Shown here piece after piece: positions 48,288 to 56,442 of a stretch of 64,000 nt of DNA. Both the position numbers and the translations under genes were made by a program. Where the stretch lies: contig NZ_SJDL01000012.1 of NCBI RefSeq assembly GCF_004327985.1, positions 1 through 64,000 on the forward strand, read 5' to 3'. Numbering within the stretch: position 1 is the stretch's first letter; each line of letters opens with the position of its first letter. The notes under the pieces are model-generated. The model was not told where the DNA came from. It did no database searches and was given only the letters and a program-made list of their open reading frames with translations. Source of the stretch: Marinobacter halodurans. Lineage in GTDB: Bacteria > Pseudomonadota > Gammaproteobacteria > Pseudomonadales > Oleiphilaceae.

Positions 48288-50153
48288 CTAGAGCGTGTCG
48301 GCCAGATAGTCGGAAAGGCGGATGTACTGGTAACCGACGATACCGTATAGCTCGTAGCTCACCAGCCCGGAATGCAGCCCGCCGCAGGTCCAGGCACCGG
48401 AATCCTGATATCGGGCCAGCCGCGCCTGACGCACCAGGCCGTTCTGGTCCGCGTCGATGAACGCCTCATCCCGCACACCGTCATACGCCCACTGCAGCAA
48501 CGACCCGGTGTCGATGGCTGCATCGAAGAAGATGCGACGTAGGAGTTGCTGGCGCCCGTCGCGCACGTCCCAGTCCAGTTTCAAACCGGTGACGTCGCCG
48601 TTGGCCGGCACCACCCCATCCGCCATGCCGGTCGGATCACCCGTATAGTGGTAGTTCTGCTGGGCCGAGACCACGCGTGCGGCGTCCATGTTGTCCTGCG
48701 AAATGGCATCCAGGCAGGGGACCACATCGCCCCCGAGCGTCATCGCCTGGCCTCCCAGCCCGGACGAGGTGTAGGAATACGCCGGGTCCACCGCATGGCC
48801 ATCGGCCACCGGCGTCACGCCGCTGCCGTTTGAGGTAACCGCCTGGAGAACGCCCTGCCCATTGTAGGCCCATGTGTAGACCTGTTGCGGCGTATCCCCC
48901 AAGGCGCTGGATGGTGCCGTGCCGTGACAGGTGGTCGCCGAGTAGAACGACGCCCGGCCGTTTTCCCAGTCGAACACCAGGCGCTCGTTGACGTCATCAT
49001 CCTGCCAGTAGGGCCGGCTGGTCTGGTAATCGAGATAGAACCCGTCCAGCCCCTGGGCATTGAGCTCCGCGACCCGGCCATGCACCCTGGCCAGGCGCGT
49101 GATTTCCGTCAGCGACGGGGTCATGCAGCCATCGGCATCGATGCGCTGCAGCACGCCATCCTCGCTGTAATGGAACGTCAGCTCGGCGGCGATGCTGCCG
49201 TTGTCCTCCAGGGCGCTCTCGCTGGCTGTGCCGCCCTGTTCCGGCGCGCTGACGGTCACAGATTGCAGCAGCACCGGGTTGTCCAGGTCCAGAGGCACCT
49301 GCGGGATATCCACCGCCGCCACATCCACGTTGTCGTACAGGCCGCCGCTGCCCACCGCCTCATCCACCGCCCGGACCACGTCATCGGCATAGCCGTTGTA
49401 GCTCAGCCGCATGATGCGCAGCGCCTCGGTCGGGAACGGCGCCACCTTGCCGTCGGAACTGACCAGCCCCGATTCCATGTCGTCGGGGAACTGGGCGGCC
49501 AGGAACCGGGCCATGGCGCGGGCGTAGGCATGGGCACGTGCATCGCCGGCCCGGATATAGTCGCCGGTGAGGTTGATGCCTGACAGCCGCTGCCCCAGGT
49601 CCGTCGTCACATCCAGATCGCCTGCCACCAGGAAGCGCCGCGCATCAATCAGGGTGGTCAGCGGCGACACGAAGCGCACACCGGGCGGCGCCGACATCAG
49701 GTAGGCGTCCTGCTGCACGACGTTGCCGTCATCCGTTTCCTCTTCCGTCACCCCGGGGATGACCGTGACCACCAGCGGATAGTCGCGCCAGTCCAGGTCG
49801 GCCGCCTCGGTGGCGTCCAGCTGCAAGGCCGAGAGATCCAGCGTGTAGGCTCCACCCTCGCCCGTGATCGTCGTGGGCTCACCGCCCGCGAGCGTGATCG
49901 TCCGTTCCGGGTTGGTACCGACCGTCACGTCGACGCTGCCGCCGTCATACTGGTAGTCGCCATCCAGGTCGAGCCAGATGCGCGCCTTGTCGAGGTAGCC
50001 GTCGATCACGCGCCCGCTGACGTCCTGCGATGCGGGTTCGTAGAGCCCGTCCGTGTCGCGGCCGTCGACCGGTGAGTCCTGCAGTTCGCCGTCACCACAG
50101 GCTGTAAGCAGGAGCAGGCAGGCGCCGGTCAGGAAGAGTCGTGAACGCATCAT
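48288..50153 (-). CDS. Large lipoprotein of unknown function
   Basis: I do not recognise a family for this protein of about 621 residues. It begins with a lipoprotein signal ending LLLLTAC-GDGE, so it should be lipid-anchored in the envelope. The mature part is acidic, rich in Asp, and resembles surface proteins with beta-sandwich segments. A stretch near residues 35-55 (GRVIDGYLDKARIWLDLDGD) is typical of the start of carboxypeptidase-like repeats with Asp-rich, calcium-loop-like DLDGDYQYDGG. It contains paired cysteines. Tandem ATGs at 50153 and 50150 are alternative starts. It is a lone gene followed by no clear terminator. Confidence 0.85.
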   Translation of the reverse strand: MMRSRLFLTGACLLLLTACGDGELQDSPVDGRDTDGLYEPASQDVSGRVIDGYLDKARIWLDLDGDYQYDGGSVDVTVGTNPERTITLAGGEPTTITGEGGAYTLDLSALQLDATEAADLDWRDYPLVVTVIPGVTEEETDDGNVVQQDAYLMSAPPGVRFVSPLTTLIDARRFLVAGDLDVTTDLGQRLSGINLTGDYIRAGDARAHAYARAMARFLAAQFPDDMESGLVSSDGKVAPFPTEALRIMRLSYNGYADDVVRAVDEAVGSGGLYDNVDVAAVDIPQVPLDLDNPVLLQSVTVSAPEQGGTASESALEDNGSIAAELTFHYSEDGVLQRIDADGCMTPSLTEITRLARVHGRVAELNAQGLDGFYLDYQTSRPYWQDDDVNERLVFDWENGRASFYSATTCHGTAPSSALGDTPQQVYTWAYNGQGVLQAVTSNGSGVTPVADGHAVDPAYSYTSSGLGGQAMTLGGDVVPCLDAISQDNMDAARVVSAQQNYHYTGDPTGMADGVVPANGDVTGLKLDWDVRDGRQQLLRRIFFDAAIDTGSLLQWAYDGVRDEAFIDADQNGLVRQARLARYQDSGAWTCGGLHSGLVSYELYGIVGYQYIRLSDYLADTL

Positions 50154-50275
50154 GGCAGCAACCGTTATCCTTGTTATAGCTGTCGGAGGCTCCACTGTAG
50201 GCGATGGCCCGATTCCTATCCTTGATAGGCTTGGCAATTTGTAAATTTGGGTAACCGGCGGGGATACAGGGACGC

Positions 50276-50310
50276 GAAAGGCCCGGCAGCACGAAAACCG
50301 GCCGGGCGAG
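50276..50310 (-). terminator. Possible terminator after the acyl-CoA dehydrogenase gene
   Basis: GGCCCGGC and GCCGGGC pair around about 13 bases just after the acyl-CoA dehydrogenase stop. On the minus strand CCTTTCGCG follows, so the T-run is poor. Confidence 0.4.
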
Positions 50311-50318
50311 GTCGGGCA

Positions 50319-51458
50319 TCAGATTGAGCGGGCAACGATCTCCTTCATGATTTCGTTGGTGCCGGCATAGATCCGCTGCACCCGTGAATCCGCCCAGGCG
50401 CGGGCGATGGGGTATTCCCACATATAGCCGTAGCCGCCGTGCAACTGCACGCACTCATCCATCACCCGGCACTGCAGGTCTGTGGTCCACTGCTTGAGCA
50501 TGGCCGCGGTCGGCACGTCCAGCTTCTTCTCAAGATGCAGTTCCAGGCAGCGATCCACAAAAACCCGGGCGGCGGTGATGTCCGCCTTCATCTCCGCCAT
50601 CTTGAAGCGGGTGTTCTGGAAGCCGAGGATCGGCTTACCGAAGGCCTTGCGCTCCTTCACGTAATCCCGCGTCCAGTCCCAGGCAGCCTCCGCGGCCGCC
50701 ACGGCGGTCAATGCGACCTGCAGGCGCTCGGCCGGCAGCTCCTGCATCAACTGCATGAAACCCTGCCCTTCATGGCTGCCCAGCAGGTTGGCCACCGGCA
50801 CCTTCACGTCCTGGAAGAACAGTTCCGAGGTGTCCTGGGCCTTGAGCCCCACCTTCTCCAGATTCTGGCCCCGCTCGAAGCCTTCCCAGGCGGTTTCGAC
50901 CAAAAGTAGGCTGGTGCCCTTGGCGCCCTCCCTGGGATCGGTCTTGGCAACGACAATCACCAGATCCGCCATCTGGCCATTGGTGATGAAGGTCTTGGAG
51001 CCGTTAAGGAGGTAGTGATCGCCCTCCCGGACGGCGCTGGTTTTCACGCCCTGCAGATCGGACCCCGCACCGGGCTCGGTCATGGCGATGGCACCGATCA
51101 TCTCGCCGGTGGCCAGTTTGGGCAGGTATTTCTGCTTCTGCTCCCCGGTGCCGTAGTTGAGGATGTACGGCGCCACGATGTCCGAATGCAGCGCCCAGCC
51201 CAGGCCGGATGTGGAGGCCCGCACGATTTCCTCCATGATCACCGCGCTGTAGCGGAAGTCGGCGCCGACGCCGCCGTATTCCTCCGGCAAACAGGGGCAC
51301 AGGAAGCCCAGTTCACCGGCCTTGCGCCAGATGTCCCGGCTGACCTGGCCGTCCTTTTCCCACTGGGCGTGGTGCGGCACCGCTTCCTGCTGGAGGAACT
51401 TGCGAACGGAATCCCGGAAGCCTTCGAGATCGGCATCGAACAGGGTGCGTGGAATCAT
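50319..51458 (-). CDS. Acyl-CoA dehydrogenase, long-chain/isovaleryl-type
   Basis: This 379-residue FAD enzyme should introduce a trans-2 double bond into an acyl-CoA. FAD-binding AMTEPGAGSDLQG is near residue 122 and QLHGGYGYMWEYPI near 338. The loop YAGTNEI has Ala where medium-chain enzymes have the catalytic Glu. An ERLQVAL segment near residue 240 offers a Glu at the position used by long-chain and isovaleryl-CoA dehydrogenases. AGAGG precedes the ATG. No beta-oxidation neighbours help with chain length. Confidence 0.92.
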   Translation of the reverse strand: MIPRTLFDADLEGFRDSVRKFLQQEAVPHHAQWEKDGQVSRDIWRKAGELGFLCPCLPEEYGGVGADFRYSAVIMEEIVRASTSGLGWALHSDIVAPYILNYGTGEQKQKYLPKLATGEMIGAIAMTEPGAGSDLQGVKTSAVREGDHYLLNGSKTFITNGQMADLVIVVAKTDPREGAKGTSLLLVETAWEGFERGQNLEKVGLKAQDTSELFFQDVKVPVANLLGSHEGQGFMQLMQELPAERLQVALTAVAAAEAAWDWTRDYVKERKAFGKPILGFQNTRFKMAEMKADITAARVFVDRCLELHLEKKLDVPTAAMLKQWTTDLQCRVMDECVQLHGGYGYMWEYPIARAWADSRVQRIYAGTNEIMKEIVARSI

Positions 51459-51600
51459 GGGTAACCTCTGCGTTTTTGTTCCGGGCGCCCGCTGCCGGGC
51501 AGCGGGCGCGCCAATCGTGTGGTGTCAGAGGTTTCCAGTCTCCGGCGGCGGGCCGGATCCCACAATGGTGAAAAGCATCAATCCGGTTGGCGAAAACGAC

Positions 51601-51622
51601 CGCGGCGCCCGAAGGCGCCGCG
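51601..51622 (-). terminator. Terminator downstream of the DUF815 ATPase gene
   Basis: CGCGGCGCC, a CGAA loop and GGCGCCGCG form a perfect 9-bp stem. On the minus strand GGTCGTTTTCGCC follows. It lies 29 bases after the stop of the ATPase gene. Confidence 0.65.
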
Positions 51623-51651
51623 TCAGGGAAGAACAGGGAAAGCCGGTCGAG

Positions 51652-52416
51652 TCAGCCGAAATAGTCCGAGTAGGCGTTGTAGAAATGCTGCGCCGCGCGA
51701 CCGCTGCGCCCCCCCTTGCCCAGCGCAAAACGGATGGCCAGCCTGTGCAGTTCCTCCCGGTCTTCCACCTGCGGGAACAGCGCATCCACCACATGCAGGT
51801 ACGCCTCCTGGTTGAAGGGATAGAACGACAGCCAGAGACCAAATCGGTCGGACAACGAGACCTGCTCCTCGATGGCCTCCCCAGGGTGAAGCTCGCCGTC
51901 GACGACTTCCGCCTGTTGATTGTCCTTCATGTACTCTGGCATCAGGTGCCGGCGGTTGGAGGTGGCATAGACCTTGATGTTCTCCGGCGGACTCTCGATG
52001 GAGCCCTCCATTACACTCTTCAGGGCCTTATAGGTGCCCTCGCCCCTCTCAAACGACAGGTCGTCGGAGAAAATGATGAAACGGTAATCCAGGTCACGCA
52101 GGTCATCGACGATTTCCGGCAGGTACAGCAGGTCGTCCCGATCCACTTCCACAATCCGCAGTCCCTGGTCGAAATAGGTATTGAGGATCGCCTTGATCAG
52201 CGAGGACTTACCCGTCCCCCGTGCGCCCCAGAGCAGCGCATTGTTGGCCGGCTGGCCACGCAGGAAACGCTCGGTGTTGGTAACGAGCTGCTGTTTCTGC
52301 CGGTCCACTTCCAGCAACTGGTCAAGGCGCACCGGGTCGATCTGTTTCACGGCGCGCAGGGCATTGCGATGGCGACGCCAGATGGCAGCGGGAGTGGTTT
52401 GCCAGTCGATGCTCAT
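51652..52416 (-). CDS. DUF815-family P-loop ATPase
   Basis: This 254-residue AAA-type ATPase has Walker A GARGTGKSS near residue 63, a Walker B-like FIIFSDD near 114 and sensor-like VYATSNRRHL near 148. DUF815 proteins are widespread in proteobacteria but have no established role. The ATG at 52416 gives MSIDWQ, the usual family length; a longer frame overlaps ubiX and is rejected. It lies 23 bases after ubiX, so co-transcription is likely. Confidence 0.9.
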   Translation of the reverse strand: MSIDWQTTPAAIWRRHRNALRAVKQIDPVRLDQLLEVDRQKQQLVTNTERFLRGQPANNALLWGARGTGKSSLIKAILNTYFDQGLRIVEVDRDDLLYLPEIVDDLRDLDYRFIIFSDDLSFERGEGTYKALKSVMEGSIESPPENIKVYATSNRRHLMPEYMKDNQQAEVVDGELHPGEAIEEQVSLSDRFGLWLSFYPFNQEAYLHVVDALFPQVEDREELHRLAIRFALGKGGRSGRAAQHFYNAYSDYFG

Positions 52417-52439
52417 AAAGTGCGGTTCCTGCTTGGTTT

Positions 52440-53123
52440 TCAGTCGGCCGGTGGCTTCGATGGACCGGCGAGCTTCCGGGACACGCGTTCCGCGCCCCAG
52501 CGGGGCATCAGGTCCTGCGGCAGGTCCAGGTGATCGAGGATACGCGCGACGATGAAGTCCACCATGTCCGCCACGGATTCGGGGTGGTGATAGAAGCCGG
52601 GGCTGGCCGGCATGATCACCGCGCCCATACGCGTCAGGCGCAGCATGTTGTCCAGGTGAATCTCGGAATACGGGGCTTCGCGTGGCACCAGGATCAGCGG
52701 GCGCCGCTCCTTGAGCGCCACGTCGCCGGCCCGTTCGATCAGGTTGTTGCTGGCACCGGTGGCCAACGCCGACAGGGTGCCGGTGCTGCATGGGCAGATC
52801 ACCAGCGGGGCGCGGCTGCCGGATCCGGATGCCGGCGGCGCAAACCAGTCCTCGCGGCCAAACACCAGTAACTGATCGGCCTCAGCGCCATAACGCTCAG
52901 CAAGGAACGCCTGCATGGCGTCCGGGCTGCCCGGCAATGACAGCTCCGTTTCCGTCGCCACCACGACCTGGGCGGCCTTGCTGATCATGAAGTGCACGCG
53001 GCATCCCGCCGCCAGCAGGCACTGCAACAGTCGCAGGCCGTACCGGGCCCCGGAGGCGCCGGTCAGGGCCAGGTTAACAGTGGGTCGTTTCGCCGCGGAA
53101 TGCGTGGGCTTGCCTTCAGTCAA
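52440..53123 (-). CDS. ubiX: Flavin prenyltransferase UbiX
   Basis: The 227-residue protein makes prenylated FMN, the cofactor of UbiD decarboxylases in ubiquinone synthesis. The FMN-binding NLALTGASGARYGLRLL start, the CPCSTGTLSALATG stretch and VPREAP are diagnostic. It appears to start with TTG inside the end of mpl, overlapping by eight bases, so coupling is likely. Length is slightly above the family norm. Confidence 0.94.
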   Translation of the reverse strand: MTEGKPTHSAAKRPTVNLALTGASGARYGLRLLQCLLAAGCRVHFMISKAAQVVVATETELSLPGSPDAMQAFLAERYGAEADQLLVFGREDWFAPPASGSGSRAPLVICPCSTGTLSALATGASNNLIERAGDVALKERRPLILVPREAPYSEIHLDNMLRLTRMGAVIMPASPGFYHHPESVADMVDFIVARILDHLDLPQDLMPRWGAERVSRKLAGPSKPPAD

Positions 53124-54489
53124 AAGTCTGCTCCAGTCTTGCGATCAGCTTGCCGTGAATACCACCAAAGCCGCCGTTGCTCATCACCACGATATGGCAG
53201 GGGACCGGCAGGTCGTCCAACACCTGGCCGATCAGCCCCTCGACGGTGGTGGCGGTGCTGTGCCGGGGATCGTCCGCCGGCACCAGCGATTTCAGCCAGT
53301 CCATGTCACTGAGGTTAGCCCAGATCACCCGGTCCGCCTGCTCGCTGCTGGGCAACAGGGTCTCCCGATGCACACCCTGCTGCATGGTGTTCGAGCGCGG
53401 CTCGATCAAGGCGATGATGGGCTCGTCTCCGACCTTTTTACGCAACCCGTCCAAAGTCGTGGCAATCGCCGTGGGGTGATGGGCAAAATCATCGTAGACC
53501 CGGACGCCCTTCACGTCCGCCAGCAATTCCATGCGCCGTTTGACGCCGGAAAAACGGTTCAACGCGGCAATGGCATGATCCGGCGTAACGCCCACATGAC
53601 GGGCGGCCGCAATCGCCGCCAGCGCGTTGCGGACGTTGTGCAGCCCGGTCTGCTGCCAGCTCACCGTGGCCACCGGCTGATCATGGTGAACCACCATGAA
53701 GCGGCTGCCGTCGTCCGCCAGCAGTTCGGCACGCCAGTTGGCCTGGTCCACCTCGCCGGCCACCGAGGTGGTCTGCAGGCCGCTCCAGCAGCCCATGTCC
53801 AGGGCCGCATCCAGGTGCACGTCCCGCGCCGGGCGGACGATCAGGCCGTTGGACGGCACGGTCCGCACCAAGTGGTGAAACTGGCGTTCGATGGCTTCCA
53901 CGTTGTCGAAGATGTCCGCGTGGTCGAACTCCAGGTTATTGAGAATCAGCGTACGGGGCCGGTAATGGACGAACTTGGAGCGCTTGTCGAAGAAGGCGCT
54001 GTCGTACTCATCCGCCTCGATCACGAAGAAATCGCTGCTACCCAGACGCGCGGAGACGCTGAAATCCCTGGGCACCCCGCCCACCAGGTAGCCCGGCTCG
54101 AAACCCGCCTGCTCCAGTATCCACAACAGCATGGAGGTGGTCGTGGTCTTGCCATGGGTGCCGGCCACCGCCAACACCCAGCGCTTGCGCAGCACCTCCC
54201 GGGTCAGCCACTCCGGGCCGGACATGTAGTCGATGCCGCGGTTGAGCACGGCCTCGACTTCCAGGTTGCCGCGGGACATGGCGTTGCCGATCAGCACCAG
54301 GTCCGGCGCCGGCTTGAGGTTATCGGCGCAGTAGCCCTCCATCAGCTTGATGCCCTGGGCTTCAAGCTGGGTGCTCATGGGCGGGTAAACGCCCTGGTCG
54401 GAGCCGGTCACCTTGTGCCCGGCCTCCCGGGCAAGTACCGCGAGACTGCCCATGAAGGTCCCGCAGATACCGAGGATGTGGATATGCAT
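53116..54489 (-). CDS. mpl: UDP-MurNAc:L-Ala-gamma-D-Glu-meso-DAP ligase (peptidoglycan recycling)
   Basis: This 457-residue Mur-family ligase attaches recycled tripeptide to UDP-MurNAc in the cytoplasm. It begins MHIHILGICGTFMGSLA (nucleotide-binding), has the ATP-binding AGTHGKTTTTSML near residue 107 and the central EADEYDSAFFDKRSKF typical of Mpl. The ATG at 54489 fits other Mpl starts. It is divergent from the PFK gene and upstream of ubiX. Confidence 0.95.
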   Translation of the reverse strand: MHIHILGICGTFMGSLAVLAREAGHKVTGSDQGVYPPMSTQLEAQGIKLMEGYCADNLKPAPDLVLIGNAMSRGNLEVEAVLNRGIDYMSGPEWLTREVLRKRWVLAVAGTHGKTTTTSMLLWILEQAGFEPGYLVGGVPRDFSVSARLGSSDFFVIEADEYDSAFFDKRSKFVHYRPRTLILNNLEFDHADIFDNVEAIERQFHHLVRTVPSNGLIVRPARDVHLDAALDMGCWSGLQTTSVAGEVDQANWRAELLADDGSRFMVVHHDQPVATVSWQQTGLHNVRNALAAIAAARHVGVTPDHAIAALNRFSGVKRRMELLADVKGVRVYDDFAHHPTAIATTLDGLRKKVGDEPIIALIEPRSNTMQQGVHRETLLPSSEQADRVIWANLSDMDWLKSLVPADDPRHSTATTVEGLIGQVLDDLPVPCHIVVMSNGGFGGIHGKLIARLEQTFD

Positions 54490-54700
54490 GTTGGTCCTGT
54501 TTCCGTTCGGCCATCGACGACCGTTGACTCAAAGACTGAAGCGTCCTGTATCGCTGCGGCGGCGTCAAGCGGGCAGGCTCCCGAAAGGAATCATCCTGCC
54601 GATTTGCCGTTGCCGGATCCTACAAGACCGTCATGAAATGTACCCGAGATTAACGTATGATTCGCGCGAAGTGACCAATCTGCAGGAGGCGCCAGGAACC

Positions 54701-55963
54701 ATGGCCATCAAGAACGCGTTTTACGCCCAGTCTGGCGGTGTCACCGCCGTGATCAACGCCAGTGCCTGTGGTGTGATTGAGACCGCCCGCAAGCACCCGG
54801 AAGCGATCGGCACGGTCTACGCCGGCCGCAACGGTATTATCGGGGCCCTTCGGGAAGAACTGATCGATACCAACGAGGAAAGCGACGAGGCGATCGCCGC
54901 GCTGATGTATACACCGGGCGGTGCCTTCGGCTCCTGTCGCTACAAGCTGAAGAACTTCAGCGAGAACAAGCGCGAGTACGAGCGCCTGATCGAAGTGTTC
55001 CAGGCCCACAACATCGGCTACTTCTTCTACAACGGCGGCGGCGATTCCCAGGACACCGCGTTCAAGGTGTCCCAGCTGGCCGAGCGCATGGGCTACCCGA
55101 TTACCTGCATCGGTGTCCCCAAGACCGTCGACAACGACCTGCCGTTCACCGACTGCTGCCCGGGCTTCGGCTCGGTGGCCAAGTACATCGCCACCTCCAC
55201 CCTGGAAGCCAGCCTGGACATCCAGTCCATGTGCGAATCCTCCACCAAGGTCTTCATCCTGGAAGTCATGGGCCGCCACGCCGGCTGGATTGCCGCAGCC
55301 GGGGGTCTGGCCGGCCAGGGCGAAGGCGCGCCGCCGCACATCATCCTGTTCCCGGAAATCCCGTTCGACCGCGATGCGTTCCTCAAGCGGGTCGAACACT
55401 GCGTGGAAAATTACGGCTACTGCGTGGTCGTCGCTTCTGAAGGCGCCCAGTATGAAGACGGCCGCTTCCTCGCCGACGCCGGCAGCAAGGACGCCTTCGG
55501 CCATACCCAGTTGGGCGGCGTGGCGCCGGCACTGGCCAACATGACCAAGCAGGCCCTGGGCTACAAGTATCACTGGGCGGTTGCCGATTACCTGCAGCGC
55601 GCGGCGCGCCACATTGCCTCCGCCACCGACGTGGAACAGGCCTACGCCGTGGGCAAGGCCGCGGTGGAGATGGCCGTGGCCGGCAAGCAGGCGCTGATGC
55701 CGACCATCGTGCGCGAGCAGTCCTCCCCCTATCGCTGGCACATCGGCGAAGCGCCGTTGAGCGAAGTGGCAAACCAGGAGAAGAAGATGCCGATCCACTT
55801 CATCACTGACGATGGCTTCGGCATCACCCAGGACTGCCGTGAATACCTGTCGCCGCTGATCAATGGCGAAGCTTTCCCGCCGTTCGAGAATGGCCTGCCC
55901 AGAGTCGCCAGGCTGCAGAAAGTGCTGGCCGAGAAGAAGCTGCGGACCGCGTTCGATATCTGA
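54701..55963 (+). CDS. 6-phosphofructokinase, probably pyrophosphate-dependent
   Basis: The 420-residue protein phosphorylates fructose 6-phosphate. The phosphate-donor loop reads GGGDS near residues 112-116 and the next motif PKTVDND near 139. In the PFK family, Asp at the E. coli 104 position and Lys at 124 mark pyrophosphate use, whereas ATP enzymes have Gly at both. So a reversible PPi-PFK is likely. AGGAGG precedes the ATG; an upstream extension to 54413 is rejected. A terminator follows. Confidence 0.92.
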   Translation: MAIKNAFYAQSGGVTAVINASACGVIETARKHPEAIGTVYAGRNGIIGALREELIDTNEESDEAIAALMYTPGGAFGSCRYKLKNFSENKREYERLIEVFQAHNIGYFFYNGGGDSQDTAFKVSQLAERMGYPITCIGVPKTVDNDLPFTDCCPGFGSVAKYIATSTLEASLDIQSMCESSTKVFILEVMGRHAGWIAAAGGLAGQGEGAPPHIILFPEIPFDRDAFLKRVEHCVENYGYCVVVASEGAQYEDGRFLADAGSKDAFGHTQLGGVAPALANMTKQALGYKYHWAVADYLQRAARHIASATDVEQAYAVGKAAVEMAVAGKQALMPTIVREQSSPYRWHIGEAPLSEVANQEKKMPIHFITDDGFGITQDCREYLSPLINGEAFPPFENGLPRVARLQKVLAEKKLRTAFDI

Positions 55964-55980
55964 GGCTTTCCCTGCCGCAC

Positions 55981-56015
55981 AAAAAAGGCGCCTCGTCATC
56001 CGGGCGCTTTTTTTT
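55981..56015 (+). terminator. Terminator after the PFK gene
   Basis: AAAAAAGGCGCC and GGCGCTTTTTTTT form a stem with one G-T wobble around about ten bases and end in a run of eight T. The A/T symmetry allows it to work on both strands, also ending the glutaredoxin gene. Confidence 0.9.
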
Positions 56016-56031
56016 GTCCGTCCGCTCGCGG

Positions 56032-56286
56032 TCAGGCCAGGGAGGCGGCCTCCCGCTGCTGCACATAGATGGCAAACTCGGTAAAGCCACCGATATGCTG
56101 ATCGCCGACAAGGATCTGCGGCACGGTGTAGACCGGCCGTCCGATCCTTTCCCCGATGTCCGCCTTGCTGATGCCTTCGGCAATCATATCCACGAACTGA
56201 AAATCGTAGCCCTTTATTTCGCACAACTGGCGGGCACGGACGCAAAAACCGCAACTCATGCGACCATAGATGGTAACGCGGTCCAT
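56032..56286 (-). CDS. Glutaredoxin
   Basis: This 84-residue thioredoxin-fold protein has the dithiol active site CGFC near residues 12-15, the cis-proline TVPQ and the GGFTEF glutathione-binding segment. It reduces disulfides with glutathione. GAGGAGG precedes the ATG at 56286; a 17-residue longer reading is unlikely. It is a lone gene sharing a terminator with PFK. Confidence 0.94.
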   Translation of the reverse strand: MDRVTIYGRMSCGFCVRARQLCEIKGYDFQFVDMIAEGISKADIGERIGRPVYTVPQILVGDQHIGGFTEFAIYVQQREAASLA

Positions 56287-56442
56287 CTTCGACCTCCTCG
56301 GATTCAATGGATGAGAGCTTGCCAGAAGGCCGCACATTTTCCTATTTGGCGCTTTGAATGGCCATCATAGGTTGTGCGTATGCGGCCGGCGGCGGCATGA
56401 GCGGGAACGATCGCCCGGTATCACACCGCCGCCGGTCCAGGC

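Noticed and set aside
52417-52791. 125-residue N-terminal extension of the DUF815 ATPase
   Set aside because: It would overlap ubiX in another frame and is Pro/Arg/Gly-rich without family resemblance.
54650-56335. 561-codon minus-strand open frame
   Set aside because: It overlaps the whole PFK gene on the opposite strand and part of the glutaredoxin gene; both of those have clear motifs and ribosome sites.
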